NCBI GenBank assembly: GCA_965221485.1
Contig: OZ244893.1
Location: forward strand, 3,224,001-3,288,000
Source: JAJEBT01 sp965221485
GTDB taxonomy: Bacteria; Pseudomonadota; Alphaproteobacteria; MPNO01; UBA830
Direction: 5' to 3'
DNA length: 64,000 bases
The notes beneath the pieces were generated by a model. The model did not search any database and was not told where the DNA came from. It saw nothing but the letters and a program-made list of their open reading frames with translations. The position numbers and the translations under genes were made by a program. Positions 8,263 to 16,617 of this stretch are shown piece by piece (the stretch's first letter is position 1; every line of letters starts with the position of its first letter).

Positions 8263-9237
8263 ATGCCCCAGGCACTCATAGTGGAGAAACCGGGAGACCC
8301 TTCTGTCTTGCAGTGGCGCGGGGTTGAAGTGGGCCGGCCCGCCGAGAACGAGATTACGGTGCGGGCCACGGCCATCGGCGTCAATTACATCGACATCTAC
8401 CAGAGATCCGGACTCTACCCGCTCCCTCTTCCGTTCACACCGGGCGGCGAAATCTGCGGGGAAGTGGAGGCCGTCGGGCCCAATGTGACCGGCCTCAAGG
8501 TTGGCGACCGCGTCGCAACCGGTACAGCTGGAAAGGGCTGCTACGCAGAAGCCGTCAACCTGTCGGCTGACAAGGTGGTCAAGGTTCCCCGCGACATACC
8601 CGACGAAGTCGCGGCCTCCATGATGCTCAAGGGACTGACGGTTCAGTATCTCATCCGACAGATCTACCGGGTCGGCAAGAATGACACGATCCTGATCCAT
8701 GCGGCCGCCGGGGGTGTGGGTCTCATTCTCTGCCAGTGGGCCAAACACCTTGGGGCAACCGTCATCGGTACGGTCAGCAGTCCGGGCAAGGCGAAACTCG
8801 CCAAGACGCATGGCTGTGACCACCCCATCATCTATACCCGGGAAAATTTCGTGGACCGCGTCCGCAGAATCACCAAGGGTGAGATGGTGCCTGTGGTTTA
8901 TGATTCCGTCGGGCAGGCGACCTGGCCCCATTCCCTCGATTGCCTGCGTCCGCGCGGCCTCTTTGTAACATTCGGAAACGCGTCCGGCCCCATTCCGGCC
9001 TTCGAACCAAGAATTCTGTCGGACAAGGGCTCCCTTCTGATGACACGGCCCACCCTGTTCCACTTCGCGGATTCACCGGAAGCCTTGAAGAAGATGTCGC
9101 AGGACCTGTTCAAGGTCGTCCGGTCCGGAGCCATCAAGATACAGGTCAACCACAGGTATCCCTTGCGGGAAGCCGGCCGGGCACACCGCGACCTCTCCGA
9201 TCGCAAGACAACCGGATCGATTGTTCTGATTCCTTAG
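8263..9237 (+). CDS. Zinc-independent quinone oxidoreductase (MDR superfamily)
   Basis: The 324-residue protein is a medium-chain dehydrogenase of the NADPH:quinone oxidoreductase (QOR) type. It has an N-terminal GroES-like domain and a Rossmann domain with AAAGGVG at 147-153. The structural and catalytic zinc ligands of alcohol dehydrogenases are absent, as expected for QOR. The motif GVNYIDIYQRSGLYP near residue 39 is typical of Qor1-like enzymes that reduce quinones or enals with NADPH. It is probably cotranscribed with the preceding hydrolase and ends in a convergent gap with rho. Confidence 0.92.
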   Translation: MPQALIVEKPGDPSVLQWRGVEVGRPAENEITVRATAIGVNYIDIYQRSGLYPLPLPFTPGGEICGEVEAVGPNVTGLKVGDRVATGTAGKGCYAEAVNLSADKVVKVPRDIPDEVAASMMLKGLTVQYLIRQIYRVGKNDTILIHAAAGGVGLILCQWAKHLGATVIGTVSSPGKAKLAKTHGCDHPIIYTRENFVDRVRRITKGEMVPVVYDSVGQATWPHSLDCLRPRGLFVTFGNASGPIPAFEPRILSDKGSLLMTRPTLFHFADSPEALKKMSQDLFKVVRSGAIKIQVNHRYPLREAGRAHRDLSDRKTTGSIVLIP

Positions 9238-9272
9238 GGTTGGAAAGGCGTGACCGGATCGTTGCGGCCATG

Positions 9273-9296
9273 CGGACGGCGGGGAACCGCCATCCG
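9273..9296 (-). terminator. Hairpin after rho, probable transcription end
   Basis: CGGACGGCGG and CCGCCATCCG pair around a four-base loop between the convergent quinone oxidoreductase and rho genes. On the rho (minus) strand all ten positions pair, one as G-U; on the plus strand there is one mismatch. No T run follows, so it may act as an mRNA 3' end or a weak terminator. Confidence 0.5.
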
Positions 9297-9303
9297 ACGA
9301 AAC

Positions 9304-10560
9304 TTACTGGTTCATTGAATCAAAGAAATCTTCGTTCGACTTGGTCCCCTTGAGCTTGTCAAGAAGGAATTCCATGGCATCGACAACACCCATGGGAGTC
9401 AGTATCCGCCGCAATACCCACATTTTGGCCAGGACCCCCTTGTCTACCAGGAGTTCTTCCTTGCGGGTTCCCGACTTGGTGATGTCCATGGCCGGGAACG
9501 TCCGCTTGTCCGCCAGTTTTCGATCCAGAACAAGTTCGGAGTTTCCGGTGCCCTTGAACTCTTCGAAAATAACCTCGTCCATCCGTGAGCCGGTGTCGAT
9601 GAGTGCTGTTCCGATAATGGTAAGCGACCCCCCTTCCTCAATGTTGCGCGCTGCACCGAAAAATCGCTTGGGGCGTTGAAGTGCATTCGCGTCGACGCCA
9701 CCGGTCAGGACCTTGCCCGAGGAGGGCACGACGGTATTGTAGGCGCGGGCAAGCCGGGTGATCGAATCAAGAAGAATGACGACATCATTCTTGTGTTCGA
9801 CAAGGCGCTTCGCCTTTTCGATCACCATCTCGGAAACCTGAACATGACGTGAAGCGGGCTCATCAAACGTCGAACTTATGACTTCACCGTTGACCGATCT
9901 CTGCATGTCGGTCACTTCCTCAGGCCTCTCGTCGATGAGCAGAACGATCAGATAGACTTCCGGGTGATTGCAGGTGATCGCGGTTGCAATCGATTGCAGC
10001 ATCATGGTCTTTCCGGTTCTTGGCGGCGCTACGATGAGGGCCCGCTGCCCCTTGCCCAGGGGCGTAATGAGATCCACAATTCGCGGCGTCATGTCCCGCG
10101 ATGTCGGAGTGGACAGTTCAAGCTGCAGTTTCTGGTTCGGATAAAGCGGTGTCAAATTGTCAAAATTTATCCGGTATCGAACCTTGTCCGTATCATCGAA
10201 ATTGATCTGACCAACCTTGAGCAAAGCGAAATAGCGTTCACCGTTCCTTGGCGCCCTGATTTCGCCTTCTACAGTATCCCCGGTACTGAATCCAAAGCGG
10301 CGGATCTGGCTCGGCGAAACATAAATGTCGTCAGGTCCGGGAAGATAATTGGCTTCCGGAGATCGGAGAAATCCGAAACCGTCCTGCAGAATTTCCAGAA
10401 CTCCGTCACCGAATATCGGAACATCATTCTCGGCTAGTTGCTTGAGAATCGCGAACATGATGTCCTGTTTGCGCAGATTTGATGCGTTTTCGATTTTCAG
10501 TTCTTCTGCATAAGCCGCCAGTTCAGCGGGGGTCTTTTTCTTTAGTTCCTGGAGGTTCAT
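9304..10560 (-). CDS. rho: Transcription termination factor Rho
   Basis: Rho is the hexameric RNA helicase that terminates transcription. The 418-residue protein has the N-terminal Rho_N helix bundle, a cold-shock RNA-binding domain (about 48-120, with DGFGFLR) and a RecA-like ATPase with Walker A APPRTGKT at 178-185. The secondary RNA-binding and catalytic loops are present (LDSITRLARAYN, VDANALQRPKRFFGAARNIEEGG). The start is set at MNLQELKKKT, which matches family N-termini. The open frame continues upstream, but that sequence looks non-coding. A good sigma-70 promoter lies 150 bases upstream. Confidence 0.98.
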   Translation of the reverse strand: MNLQELKKKTPAELAAYAEELKIENASNLRKQDIMFAILKQLAENDVPIFGDGVLEILQDGFGFLRSPEANYLPGPDDIYVSPSQIRRFGFSTGDTVEGEIRAPRNGERYFALLKVGQINFDDTDKVRYRINFDNLTPLYPNQKLQLELSTPTSRDMTPRIVDLITPLGKGQRALIVAPPRTGKTMMLQSIATAITCNHPEVYLIVLLIDERPEEVTDMQRSVNGEVISSTFDEPASRHVQVSEMVIEKAKRLVEHKNDVVILLDSITRLARAYNTVVPSSGKVLTGGVDANALQRPKRFFGAARNIEEGGSLTIIGTALIDTGSRMDEVIFEEFKGTGNSELVLDRKLADKRTFPAMDITKSGTRKEELLVDKGVLAKMWVLRRILTPMGVVDAMEFLLDKLKGTKSNEDFFDSMNQ

Positions 10561-11403
10561 GTCTACAGCCCACTCGATGAATGAGGGAGAGGATAGTGGT
10601 GGATTGACACACTCGGCACGAAACAATGCAGCAGCAACCCTCAACGGGCCGAATTCTTCGTTTGCCGGAAGTTGTCACAAGGCGAATGGCGCGCGGGCCA
10701 TTGGATATTCGAGAAAACCTAGAAGCCCGACTTGCGCAAGTCAATAGCGCATTTTCCCGGACCGGGGGAAATTCTTTTTCGAACCCTGGGCCGCTTGATG
10801 GTCGAACTCACCCCTGCGGACGCATCACCCGCGGATCCGTCCGCCATATTACAGGTGCGATGGTCTTGAGGCTGTCATAGGGAGGACCGCGCGTCATTCA
10901 ACTGAGGTTCGAATTGCCCGCCACCCCAAGGGTAACCGTTCCCGCGACCTGGCCACAGGCCCGGACATTCGAAGGGAACGCAGGCAGCCCCTTGAACGAC
11001 AGGTTCGGTATTCCCTGCAGCAATCCGGGATTGTTTCAGTGAGGCGCTTGAAAAGCCGAGAGCCCCGCAGCCCCCTCGTGGGGCAGATATCGAACCGGCC
11101 GGACAGTTCTCGACCATTTCTTTCCTGTTCCCGAGCCTTTCAAGACGTTACGGACATGCTCCGTGAGGACAAGGATTGCGCCCCTGCGCGGGTTGGCCAT
11201 GGTCCAAAAGCCACGACCAGTGTGGACGCAGAAATTGTCCTGGTTCCCGTTGGCGCTTGTGCGCAACCACCAGCATGTTGATGAAATTGTTTCCCGGCCC
11301 GCCGCCATCCGCAATCGGGTTTTTCGTCGATCGCACTCTCTCAAGGAACACATCCTGCTTCAGAACAGCAGCCCGGAGGTTTCCTGACGCCGACCTCTCC
11401 CTG
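10561..11403. other. Rho leader and 840-base gap before hemJ, no recognisable gene
   Basis: The part nearest rho holds its leader and promoter. The rest contains only short overlapping open frames on both strands that I cannot match to any family. Several GC-rich inverted repeats occur, for example GCGGACG at 10816-10822 facing CGTCCGC at 10838-10844, and a TTTCCC/GGGAAA stem near 10753-10771 followed by a T-rich run on the plus strand. A decayed gene or a long regulatory leader is possible; nothing in the sequence decides it. Confidence 0.5.
10716..10744 (-). promoter_or_regulatory. Sigma-70 promoter for rho with overlapping palindrome
   Basis: On the minus strand TTGACT and TAGGTT are spaced by exactly 17 bases, which would start transcription near 10709 and give rho a leader of about 150 nucleotides. 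The perfect 14-bp palindrome GACTTGCGCAAGTC (10729-10742) overlaps the -35 hexamer and could be an operator. Confidence 0.6.
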
Positions 11404-11847
11404 TCAGAACGGCTTGACGACGGCCAGCAGGACAATGAAGATCATCAAGAGCGTCGGAATCTCGTTCATGAAACGATAGAAACGGGCCGGGTGACAATTC
11501 TGGCCAGTTGAAAACTGCCTGTGCCACTGCGCCATCCGGACATGCATGAACACCAGACCCGCAATCATGACGAGCTTGATCCAGATCCAGCCCGTGGTCC
11601 AGTCTACCGCTCCGGGACTCACCATTATCAGGCCTCCGAACAGGAAGCTTGCAAGCATCGCCGGCATCATGATGATCTTGAGGAGGCGCGCTTCCATGAT
11701 TTCGAACGTACGCGTCTCCTCCGAATTCGGACGGGCATCCGCATGGTAGACGAAAAGCCGGGGCAAATACAGGAGGCCGGCCATCCAGGAAATGACACTG
11801 ATCACGTGGAGCGCCTTGAACCACGGATAAAGATCAGCCAGTGTCAT
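11404..11847 (-). CDS. hemJ: Protoporphyrinogen IX oxidase HemJ
   Basis: HemJ is the integral-membrane oxidase that converts protoporphyrinogen IX to protoporphyrin IX in most Alphaproteobacteria. The 147-residue protein has about four transmembrane segments and the conserved N-terminal FKALHVISVISWMAGLLYLP, whose histidine is the proposed heme ligand. The C-terminal RFMNEIPTLLMI block is also typical. Its ATG overlaps the hemH stop by four bases (ATGA), so hemE, hemH and hemJ form one translationally coupled heme operon. Confidence 0.95.
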   Translation of the reverse strand: MTLADLYPWFKALHVISVISWMAGLLYLPRLFVYHADARPNSEETRTFEIMEARLLKIIMMPAMLASFLFGGLIMVSPGAVDWTTGWIWIKLVMIAGLVFMHVRMAQWHRQFSTGQNCHPARFYRFMNEIPTLLMIFIVLLAVVKPF

Positions 11848-12869
11848 GAATTACAGGGGCAATCGGAATACTCCGATTTGCAGGATTGCGCTTCAGGAAA
11901 AATACCTGATCTGGCCGTGTTCTGTACCATTTTGGCCAAACCCTCCACAAAAACGGGTTCAACCCCGACCGTCGCCACCCGGATATAGAACGGAACCCCG
12001 CACTCCGCAGCAAGGTCCCTGTAAACCATGTCCAGCTCAACCAGTGTTTCCAGATGCTCGCTGACGAAAGCAATGGGCACGACGATGAGAGCCCGCTCTT
12101 CCCTTCCGGCTCTCACAATCTCGTCTTCCGTATAGGGCTCAAGCCACTTCAGCCTCCCCACCCTGCTCTGATAGCAAACGACATGATCCAGTTCCCGAAA
12201 ATCCATCATATCGACCACAGCCGCAACACTTCGTTCTACCTGATCCTGATACGGATCCCCGGTTTCCACGAACCGTGCCGGCAAGCCGTGCGCTGAAAAC
12301 AGAACCCGGTAGGGCAGGTGCCGGGGAAGGGACTCAATCGCCTTTTGTGTTGCTGCCGCCACCGCCCTGACAAACCCCCGGGCCAGGAACCAGCAGCAGA
12401 CAACCGTGGTCGGTTGGCTGAGCCGTGCCATATTACTGGCCCGCTTCCAGACCCGCAGAAACGATCCCGTCGTCGTTGTTGAGAATTGCGGGTAGAGAGG
12501 CAAGAGTACAATCCTGTCCGGATTCCAGGACCGGATTTCCCTCGCTGTGGCAGATGCGAACGGATGCCAGTATCTCATCGCAACAAAAACACGACACAGG
12601 CTCCCGTCTGCCGTCAACAATGTCTCGAGCGCCGATGCCTGCCGTCTGGTTTCCTCAAGGATCGGCGATGAACCGCCAATCATCTCGTAGAATGACCGGG
12701 CAACGGGAGCTCGCCGCCAGGAAATCAGGAACGCCAGAAGCAAGCGCATGGGAGCCCACATTCGCAAGATCGCCGGATCAGAGAACAGATTTCGCAGGAA
12801 CGGACGCACCGCCTTCGGCGTATTCGGGCCTCCCAGATTGAAAATCAGGACCGCTGTACGCCCATTCAT
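11844..12869 (-). CDS. hemH: Ferrochelatase, probably with a [2Fe-2S] cluster
   Basis: Ferrochelatase inserts Fe2+ into protoporphyrin IX, the last heme step. The catalytic histidine is in FSAHGLPARF (His194) and the acidic partner in VSEHLETLVELD. The C-terminus carries Cys330, Cys337 and Cys339 (spacing 7 and 2), and Cys158/Cys159 lie mid-protein. This matches the ligand arrangement of the [2Fe-2S] ferrochelatases described from Caulobacter and Mycobacterium, so a cluster is likely. The ATG at 12869 gives 341 residues and a four-base overlap with hemE; an ATG at 12878 would lengthen the overlap. HemE and HemJ neighbours confirm the pathway. Confidence 0.95.
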   Translation of the reverse strand: MNGRTAVLIFNLGGPNTPKAVRPFLRNLFSDPAILRMWAPMRLLLAFLISWRRAPVARSFYEMIGGSSPILEETRRQASALETLLTADGSLCRVFVAMRYWHPFASATAREIRSWNPDRIVLLPLYPQFSTTTTGSFLRVWKRASNMARLSQPTTVVCCWFLARGFVRAVAAATQKAIESLPRHLPYRVLFSAHGLPARFVETGDPYQDQVERSVAAVVDMMDFRELDHVVCYQSRVGRLKWLEPYTEDEIVRAGREERALIVVPIAFVSEHLETLVELDMVYRDLAAECGVPFYIRVATVGVEPVFVEGLAKMVQNTARSGIFPEAQSCKSEYSDCPCNS

Positions 12870-13906
12870 GTTCGCCACTCTCTGACTGTCTTTACGAGAG
12901 CCGCAACATTTTCAGGGGGCGTTCCCGGCAGAACCCCGTGACCAAGATTGAAGATATGCGCCCCACCGGACAGTGCAGTCATGATTTGTTGCGTGTTTTC
13001 GATCATCGCGTTGCCACCGACAAGCAGCATGACCGGATCGAGATTTCCCTGTGTGACCGCATGTGGCTGGACGGCCCCGGCAGCCCAAGCGGGATCTGTC
13101 ATCTGATCAATGCTGACCACATCGATTTCAGGGCAGGACGCAATGTGAGGGAGTGCCAAAGGAACTCCTCGCAGGAACGCAATCACCGGCACGTCCGGAT
13201 GGTTCTCCTTGACCCGTTTTGCAATCTCGCGAAGAGGTGACACCGAGAATCTCTGGAAGGCGTTTGGAGGCAATGCGCTGGCCCAGGTGTCAAACAGCTG
13301 TACCGCTTCTGCACCCGCTTGTATCTGTGCCAAAAGGTGATCAACGGTCGCATCCACCAGAAGTTCGATCAGGGTGGAGAAACTTTCCGGTTCGCCCAGG
13401 GCCCAGCGCTTGCAATTCATGAAGTCCCGACTCGTTCCTCCTTCCACCATGTAAGCCGCAACTGTCCAGGGAGCACCAGCAAAGCCGATCAGGCAGGTTT
13501 CATCCGGCAAGGCTGCAGAAATCCGTTCGACGGTCTCATACACCGGGGACAGTCTGGCGCCCATCCCGGTCTTTCCGAGCATTCCAACATCTTCTGCACT
13601 TCTTACCGGAGACAGTCTTGGACCAGTTCCGCTCTCGAAGTCGACAGGTTGGCCCAAGGCATAGGGAACAACCAGAATGTCGGAAAACAGGATCGCGGCA
13701 TCAAGACCGAAGCGTCGTATCGGCTGAAGGGTGACCTCTGTGGCCTTTGCAGGATCCAGGCAGAGTTCAAGGAAACTTGGTACGGATCGCCTGATCTTCT
13801 GGTATTCGGGAAGATAGCGCCCGGCCTGACGCATCAGCCAGACAGGCGGAGGGTCAGTTCGTATTCCGCGGCAGGCACGGAGAAGAGGTTTGCTGATTTC
13901 AGTCAT
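12866..13906 (-). CDS. hemE: Uroporphyrinogen III decarboxylase
   Basis: HemE removes four carboxyl groups from uroporphyrinogen III to give coproporphyrinogen III. The signature PPVWLMRQAGRYLPEY and the internal GFAGAPWTVAAYMVEGG are intact, as is the C-terminal NLGHGVLPGTP. The start is set at MTEISKPLLRACRG, which aligns with family N-termini; ATGs at 13921 and 13936 would add up to ten residues of unlikely sequence. It is the first gene of hemE-hemH-hemJ and transcribes away from the adjacent oriC candidate, as hemE does next to the Caulobacter origin. Confidence 0.96.
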   Translation of the reverse strand: MTEISKPLLRACRGIRTDPPPVWLMRQAGRYLPEYQKIRRSVPSFLELCLDPAKATEVTLQPIRRFGLDAAILFSDILVVPYALGQPVDFESGTGPRLSPVRSAEDVGMLGKTGMGARLSPVYETVERISAALPDETCLIGFAGAPWTVAAYMVEGGTSRDFMNCKRWALGEPESFSTLIELLVDATVDHLLAQIQAGAEAVQLFDTWASALPPNAFQRFSVSPLREIAKRVKENHPDVPVIAFLRGVPLALPHIASCPEIDVVSIDQMTDPAWAAGAVQPHAVTQGNLDPVMLLVGGNAMIENTQQIMTALSGGAHIFNLGHGVLPGTPPENVAALVKTVREWRT

Positions 13907-13972
13907 GATGGGCCAATATGTCATCACTGGTGACATGTGCGAAGCGTTAACTCTCGATACACAGATAAAAAT

Positions 13973-13997
13973 AAATTTCAGGAAAACCTGAGAATTT
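13973..13997. repeat. AT-rich hairpin in the oriC candidate
   Basis: The arms AAATTTCAGG and CCTGAGAATTT pair around AAAA, with ten base pairs and one bulged G. It lies inside the AT-rich element, a plausible site of duplex unwinding. Confidence 0.55.
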
Positions 13998-14041
13998 GTA
14001 AGGGCCCTGAAAAACGGGGATGACTTTTTGCCGATGTCCTG

Positions 14042-14061
14042 ACGGGAAATTCCGTTCCCGT
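14042..14061. repeat. Inverted repeat ACGGGAA-N6-TTCCCGT
   Basis: This is a perfect seven-base inverted repeat with a six-base spacer, in the hemE-ppsR gap. It could bind a dimeric regulator or form a hairpin in transcripts from either side. Confidence 0.5.
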
Positions 14062-14178
14062 GGAAGACTCACTGGGCAAGCTGTAGAAAGAAAGAAATTG
14101 CCCTTGATGAGCCGCGCAAGAGAATATCGTGGACAGTGTGTATATCTCCGGGTTCATCGTGCTGTGCTATCCTCGCAG

Positions 14179-14196
14179 ACCGGTTGACAAACCGGT
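14179..14196. repeat. Inverted repeat ACCGGTT-N4-AACCGGT
   Basis: This is a perfect seven-base inverted repeat around GACA, 56 bases before the best DnaA box. The function is unknown; an operator for ppsR or an origin-binding site is possible. Confidence 0.5.
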
Positions 14197-14251
14197 GAAC
14201 GGTTCGACGTCAAGCGGGGAGTGATTTGCGCGGACCGCATCCTGGCCCTGG

Positions 14252-14260
14252 TTATCCACG
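14252..14260 (+). promoter_or_regulatory. DnaA box candidate TTATCCACG
   Basis: The site differs from the strong DnaA box TTATCCACA only in the last base. It lies 39 bases upstream of the ppsR start, in the gap expected to hold oriC. Confidence 0.6.
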
Positions 14261-14298
14261 ATACCAGGAACTGACTGGCAGTAAGTGGACGAATCAGT

Positions 14299-15135
14299 TT
14301 GGACGAAACGGCTCACATTCATCTGGTATCGGACTCGACCGGGGAGACGACCCAGACGGTAGCCCGGGCGTGCCTGGCCCAGTTCGAGGGCATTCAGGTC
14401 CTGGAGCATTTCTGGCCTCTGGTCCGATCAGAGGACCATCTGGAACGGGTGATAGCCGGGATTACAGAGAATCCGGGACCGGTCCTCTATACGCTGGTCA
14501 GCGGATGGGCTCGCAGGCGCCTTCAAAACGCTTGCGTGAGACTCAATATTCCCTGTATCTCGGTTCTGGATCCCATCATTGAGGCTTTCGGCAACCATTT
14601 CGATCGCAAGACTGTCAATCGCCCGGGAAGACAGCATGCTCTGGATTCGGAATATTTCGGGCGAATCGACGCTCTACAGTATGTCATGGCTCATGATGAC
14701 GGCCAGGATGCCGGGGACCTCGTGCATGCCGACCTTGTTCTTGTGGGTGTTTCCCGCACCTCGAAGACACCAACCTCCATTTACCTTGCCAATCATTACG
14801 GTCTGAAGACGGCCAATGTTCCGTTCATTCTGGGAATACCCCTGCCCGAGTCCCTGTTCAGGCTTGGCGATACATTGATTGTCGGTCTGACTGCTTCGGC
14901 AGATCGCCTTGTTCAGATCCGCCGCAATCGCCTGCTGATGCTGAAAACCGATTCCGGGCATGGTTACGCAGATCTCGACACCGTGAGACAGGAAATCAAT
15001 GAAGCCAGGCGGGTTTTTGCCAGCAACGCGTGGCCTGTCATTGATGTTACCCGGCGGGCTATTGAGGAGACGGCCAGCACAGTCTACCAGATCTACAGGA
15101 GGCATCGCGGCGACGATGGTCCGGCGAATGACTGA
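14299..15135 (+). CDS. ppsR: Pyruvate,phosphate dikinase / PEP synthase regulatory protein (DUF299)
   Basis: This bifunctional kinase/pyrophosphorylase switches pyruvate phosphate dikinase or PEP synthase off by ADP-dependent threonine phosphorylation and back on by phosphorolysis. The P-loop-like motif GVSRTSKTP is at 150-158, and the N-terminal HLVSDSTGET is characteristic. At 278 residues it is full length. The only in-frame start is TTG at 14299, because a stop lies at 14272-14274. It is the first gene of a plus-strand series with maf, aroE, coaE and dnaQ, and lies beside the oriC candidate as in other Alphaproteobacteria (RP001 of Rickettsia). Confidence 0.93.
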   Translation: MDETAHIHLVSDSTGETTQTVARACLAQFEGIQVLEHFWPLVRSEDHLERVIAGITENPGPVLYTLVSGWARRRLQNACVRLNIPCISVLDPIIEAFGNHFDRKTVNRPGRQHALDSEYFGRIDALQYVMAHDDGQDAGDLVHADLVLVGVSRTSKTPTSIYLANHYGLKTANVPFILGIPLPESLFRLGDTLIVGLTASADRLVQIRRNRLLMLKTDSGHGYADLDTVRQEINEARRVFASNAWPVIDVTRRAIEETASTVYQIYRRHRGDDGPAND

Positions 15136-15769
15136 AAAACCTGGTTCCCCGCCACTCTCTGTCGGAGGCACGCCCCGTCATATCGTGCTGGCGTCAACAA
15201 GCTCCACTCGCCGCCAGATGCTTGAGGCCAGTGGTGTTCCCTTCGTTGCCGAAGATCCGCGAATCGATGAAGCGGCCTGCAAGGAAAGCCTCCGCGCCGA
15301 AGGGGCCACACCTGTCGAAACCGCGGAGATGCTGGCCCAGACGAAAGCTGCGAGTGTTACAGCGCGATTTCCTGATCTTCTGGTTCTGGGAGCGGATCAG
15401 GTCCTGCAGTTCGGAAATGAGGTATATGACAAGCCCCGGAACAGGGAGGAGGCCTTGATGCAGCTGCGTGCCCTTCGTGGACACAGGCACAAGCTGATCA
15501 GTTACGCTGTCATCCTGGGCGGCGGTCAAAGACTCTGGCATGCGGTTGACGAGGCGAAACTTGAGGTCCGCAGAGCGAGCGAAGACTTTCTGGAGGCCTA
15601 CCTGGATGCCGTCGGGGAGGATGCCTTCAAGGGTCCCGGCGGCTACAGGGTGGAGGCCCTGGGAAGCCAGCTCTTTTCCGGCATCGAGGGCAGTCACTTC
15701 ACGATTCTTGGCTTGCCGCTCCTGCCGCTTCTTGATTTCTTGCGTGTGCAACGGATCCTGATGTCATGA
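15116..15769 (+). CDS. maf: Maf family nucleoside triphosphate pyrophosphatase
   Basis: Maf proteins hydrolyse non-canonical or modified nucleoside triphosphates to monophosphates. The signature LASTSSTRRQML lies near residues 25-36, with GADQVL and the C-terminal GYRVEALGSQLFSGIEGS also typical. AGGAGG at 15097-15102 favours the ATG at 15116 over the one at 15128; either start overlaps the ppsR stop. The gene in turn overlaps aroE by four bases, so it sits in a coupled operon. Whether it is the YhdE/dTTP type or the YceF type cannot be decided by eye. Confidence 0.92.
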   Translation: MVRRMTEKPGSPPLSVGGTPRHIVLASTSSTRRQMLEASGVPFVAEDPRIDEAACKESLRAEGATPVETAEMLAQTKAASVTARFPDLLVLGADQVLQFGNEVYDKPRNREEALMQLRALRGHRHKLISYAVILGGGQRLWHAVDEAKLEVRRASEDFLEAYLDAVGEDAFKGPGGYRVEALGSQLFSGIEGSHFTILGLPLLPLLDFLRVQRILMS

Positions 15770-16614
15770 CCTTTACCGGAGCTGCGGTTGTGGCCGGTGT
15801 GGTGGGCTGGCCAATTTCGCATTCGCGTTCTCCGGCGATCCATAATTACTGGATCAGGAAGTACGGGATCAACGGCATCTATGTTCCGCTTGCGGTGCCG
15901 CCGGAGCGCGCAGCCGAGGCGTTTCATGCCTTGCCTGCACTGGGTCTCAAGGGCGTGAACGTCACGGCTCCCCACAAGGAGGCCGCATATCGCGCCATGG
16001 ACGAAACTGATCCTGAAGCAGCCCGTATGGAAGCGGTCAATACTGTCGTCGTTCGCGAGGATGGCTCCCTGTTCGGTCGCAATACGGATTCCTTCGGTTT
16101 TCTCGCGTCCTTGCGCGAGCATTGCCCCTCATGGGAACCGGGAACAGGCACGGCCGTTATACTGGGGGCAGGTGGAGCTTCGCGGGCGATTGTAGACGGG
16201 CTTCAGCACGCCGGAGTTTCCGACATTGTACTGGTCAACAGGAGCGCGGATCGTGCAACTCGGGTTGCTGAGGCCCTGGGTCCTCCCGTCAGCACGGGGC
16301 CATGGGAGCAGAAAAGCCAGTTGATTGCCAACGCATCTCTTCTGGTCAATACAACCTTGCTCGGAATGAGTGGCAAGCCGACACTCGATATTGATCTGTC
16401 GCGACTACCGCTGACGGCGATCGTCTGTGACATTGTCTATACGCCGCTGGAGACGTCATTGCTTGCTGCCGCTCGTCAGCGCGGCAACCCGACCGTGGAG
16501 GGTCTGGGGATGCTGCTGCATCAGGCCCGGCCCGGGTTTCATGCCTGGTTCGGAAGGGATCCTGTCGTGGATCAGGAACTCAGGTCCCATATCCTGGGCC
16601 AGACCCCGATCTGA
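15766..16614 (+). CDS. aroE: Shikimate dehydrogenase
   Basis: AroE reduces 3-dehydroshikimate to shikimate with NADPH in aromatic amino acid synthesis. The substrate motif SHSRSP is at 18-23, the catalytic lysine Lys71 lies in VTAPHKEAA and the paired aspartate Asp108 in GRNTDSFGF. The NADP-binding glycine motif GAGGASR is at 134-140. At 282 residues it is full length. The ATG overlaps the maf stop by four bases and coaE follows three bases after its stop. Confidence 0.96.
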   Translation: MTFTGAAVVAGVVGWPISHSRSPAIHNYWIRKYGINGIYVPLAVPPERAAEAFHALPALGLKGVNVTAPHKEAAYRAMDETDPEAARMEAVNTVVVREDGSLFGRNTDSFGFLASLREHCPSWEPGTGTAVILGAGGASRAIVDGLQHAGVSDIVLVNRSADRATRVAEALGPPVSTGPWEQKSQLIANASLLVNTTLLGMSGKPTLDIDLSRLPLTAIVCDIVYTPLETSLLAAARQRGNPTVEGLGMLLHQARPGFHAWFGRDPVVDQELRSHILGQTPI

Positions 16615-16617
16615 TCC

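Larger units (their letters stand above)
13937..14298. other. oriC: Candidate replication origin oriC between hemE and ppsR
   Basis: This 362-base non-coding gap separates divergent hemE and ppsR (DUF299), the pair that flanks oriC in Caulobacter and Rickettsia. It contains an AT-rich stretch (13962-14000), a near-consensus DnaA box TTATCCACG (14252-14260), weaker boxes at 14137-14145 (reverse of ATATACACA) and 13954-13962 (CGATACACA), two GANTC sites and three inverted repeats listed separately. Transcription points outward on both sides, and parS sites lie 11-13 kb away. The DnaA boxes are few by eye, so the exact origin element is not proven. Confidence 0.65.

Noticed and set aside
10752..10772. 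TTTCCC/GGGAAA hairpin followed by a T-rich run on the plus strand as a terminator
   Set aside because: No plus-strand gene lies upstream that it could terminate, and on the minus strand no T run follows, so it is only mentioned in the gap description.
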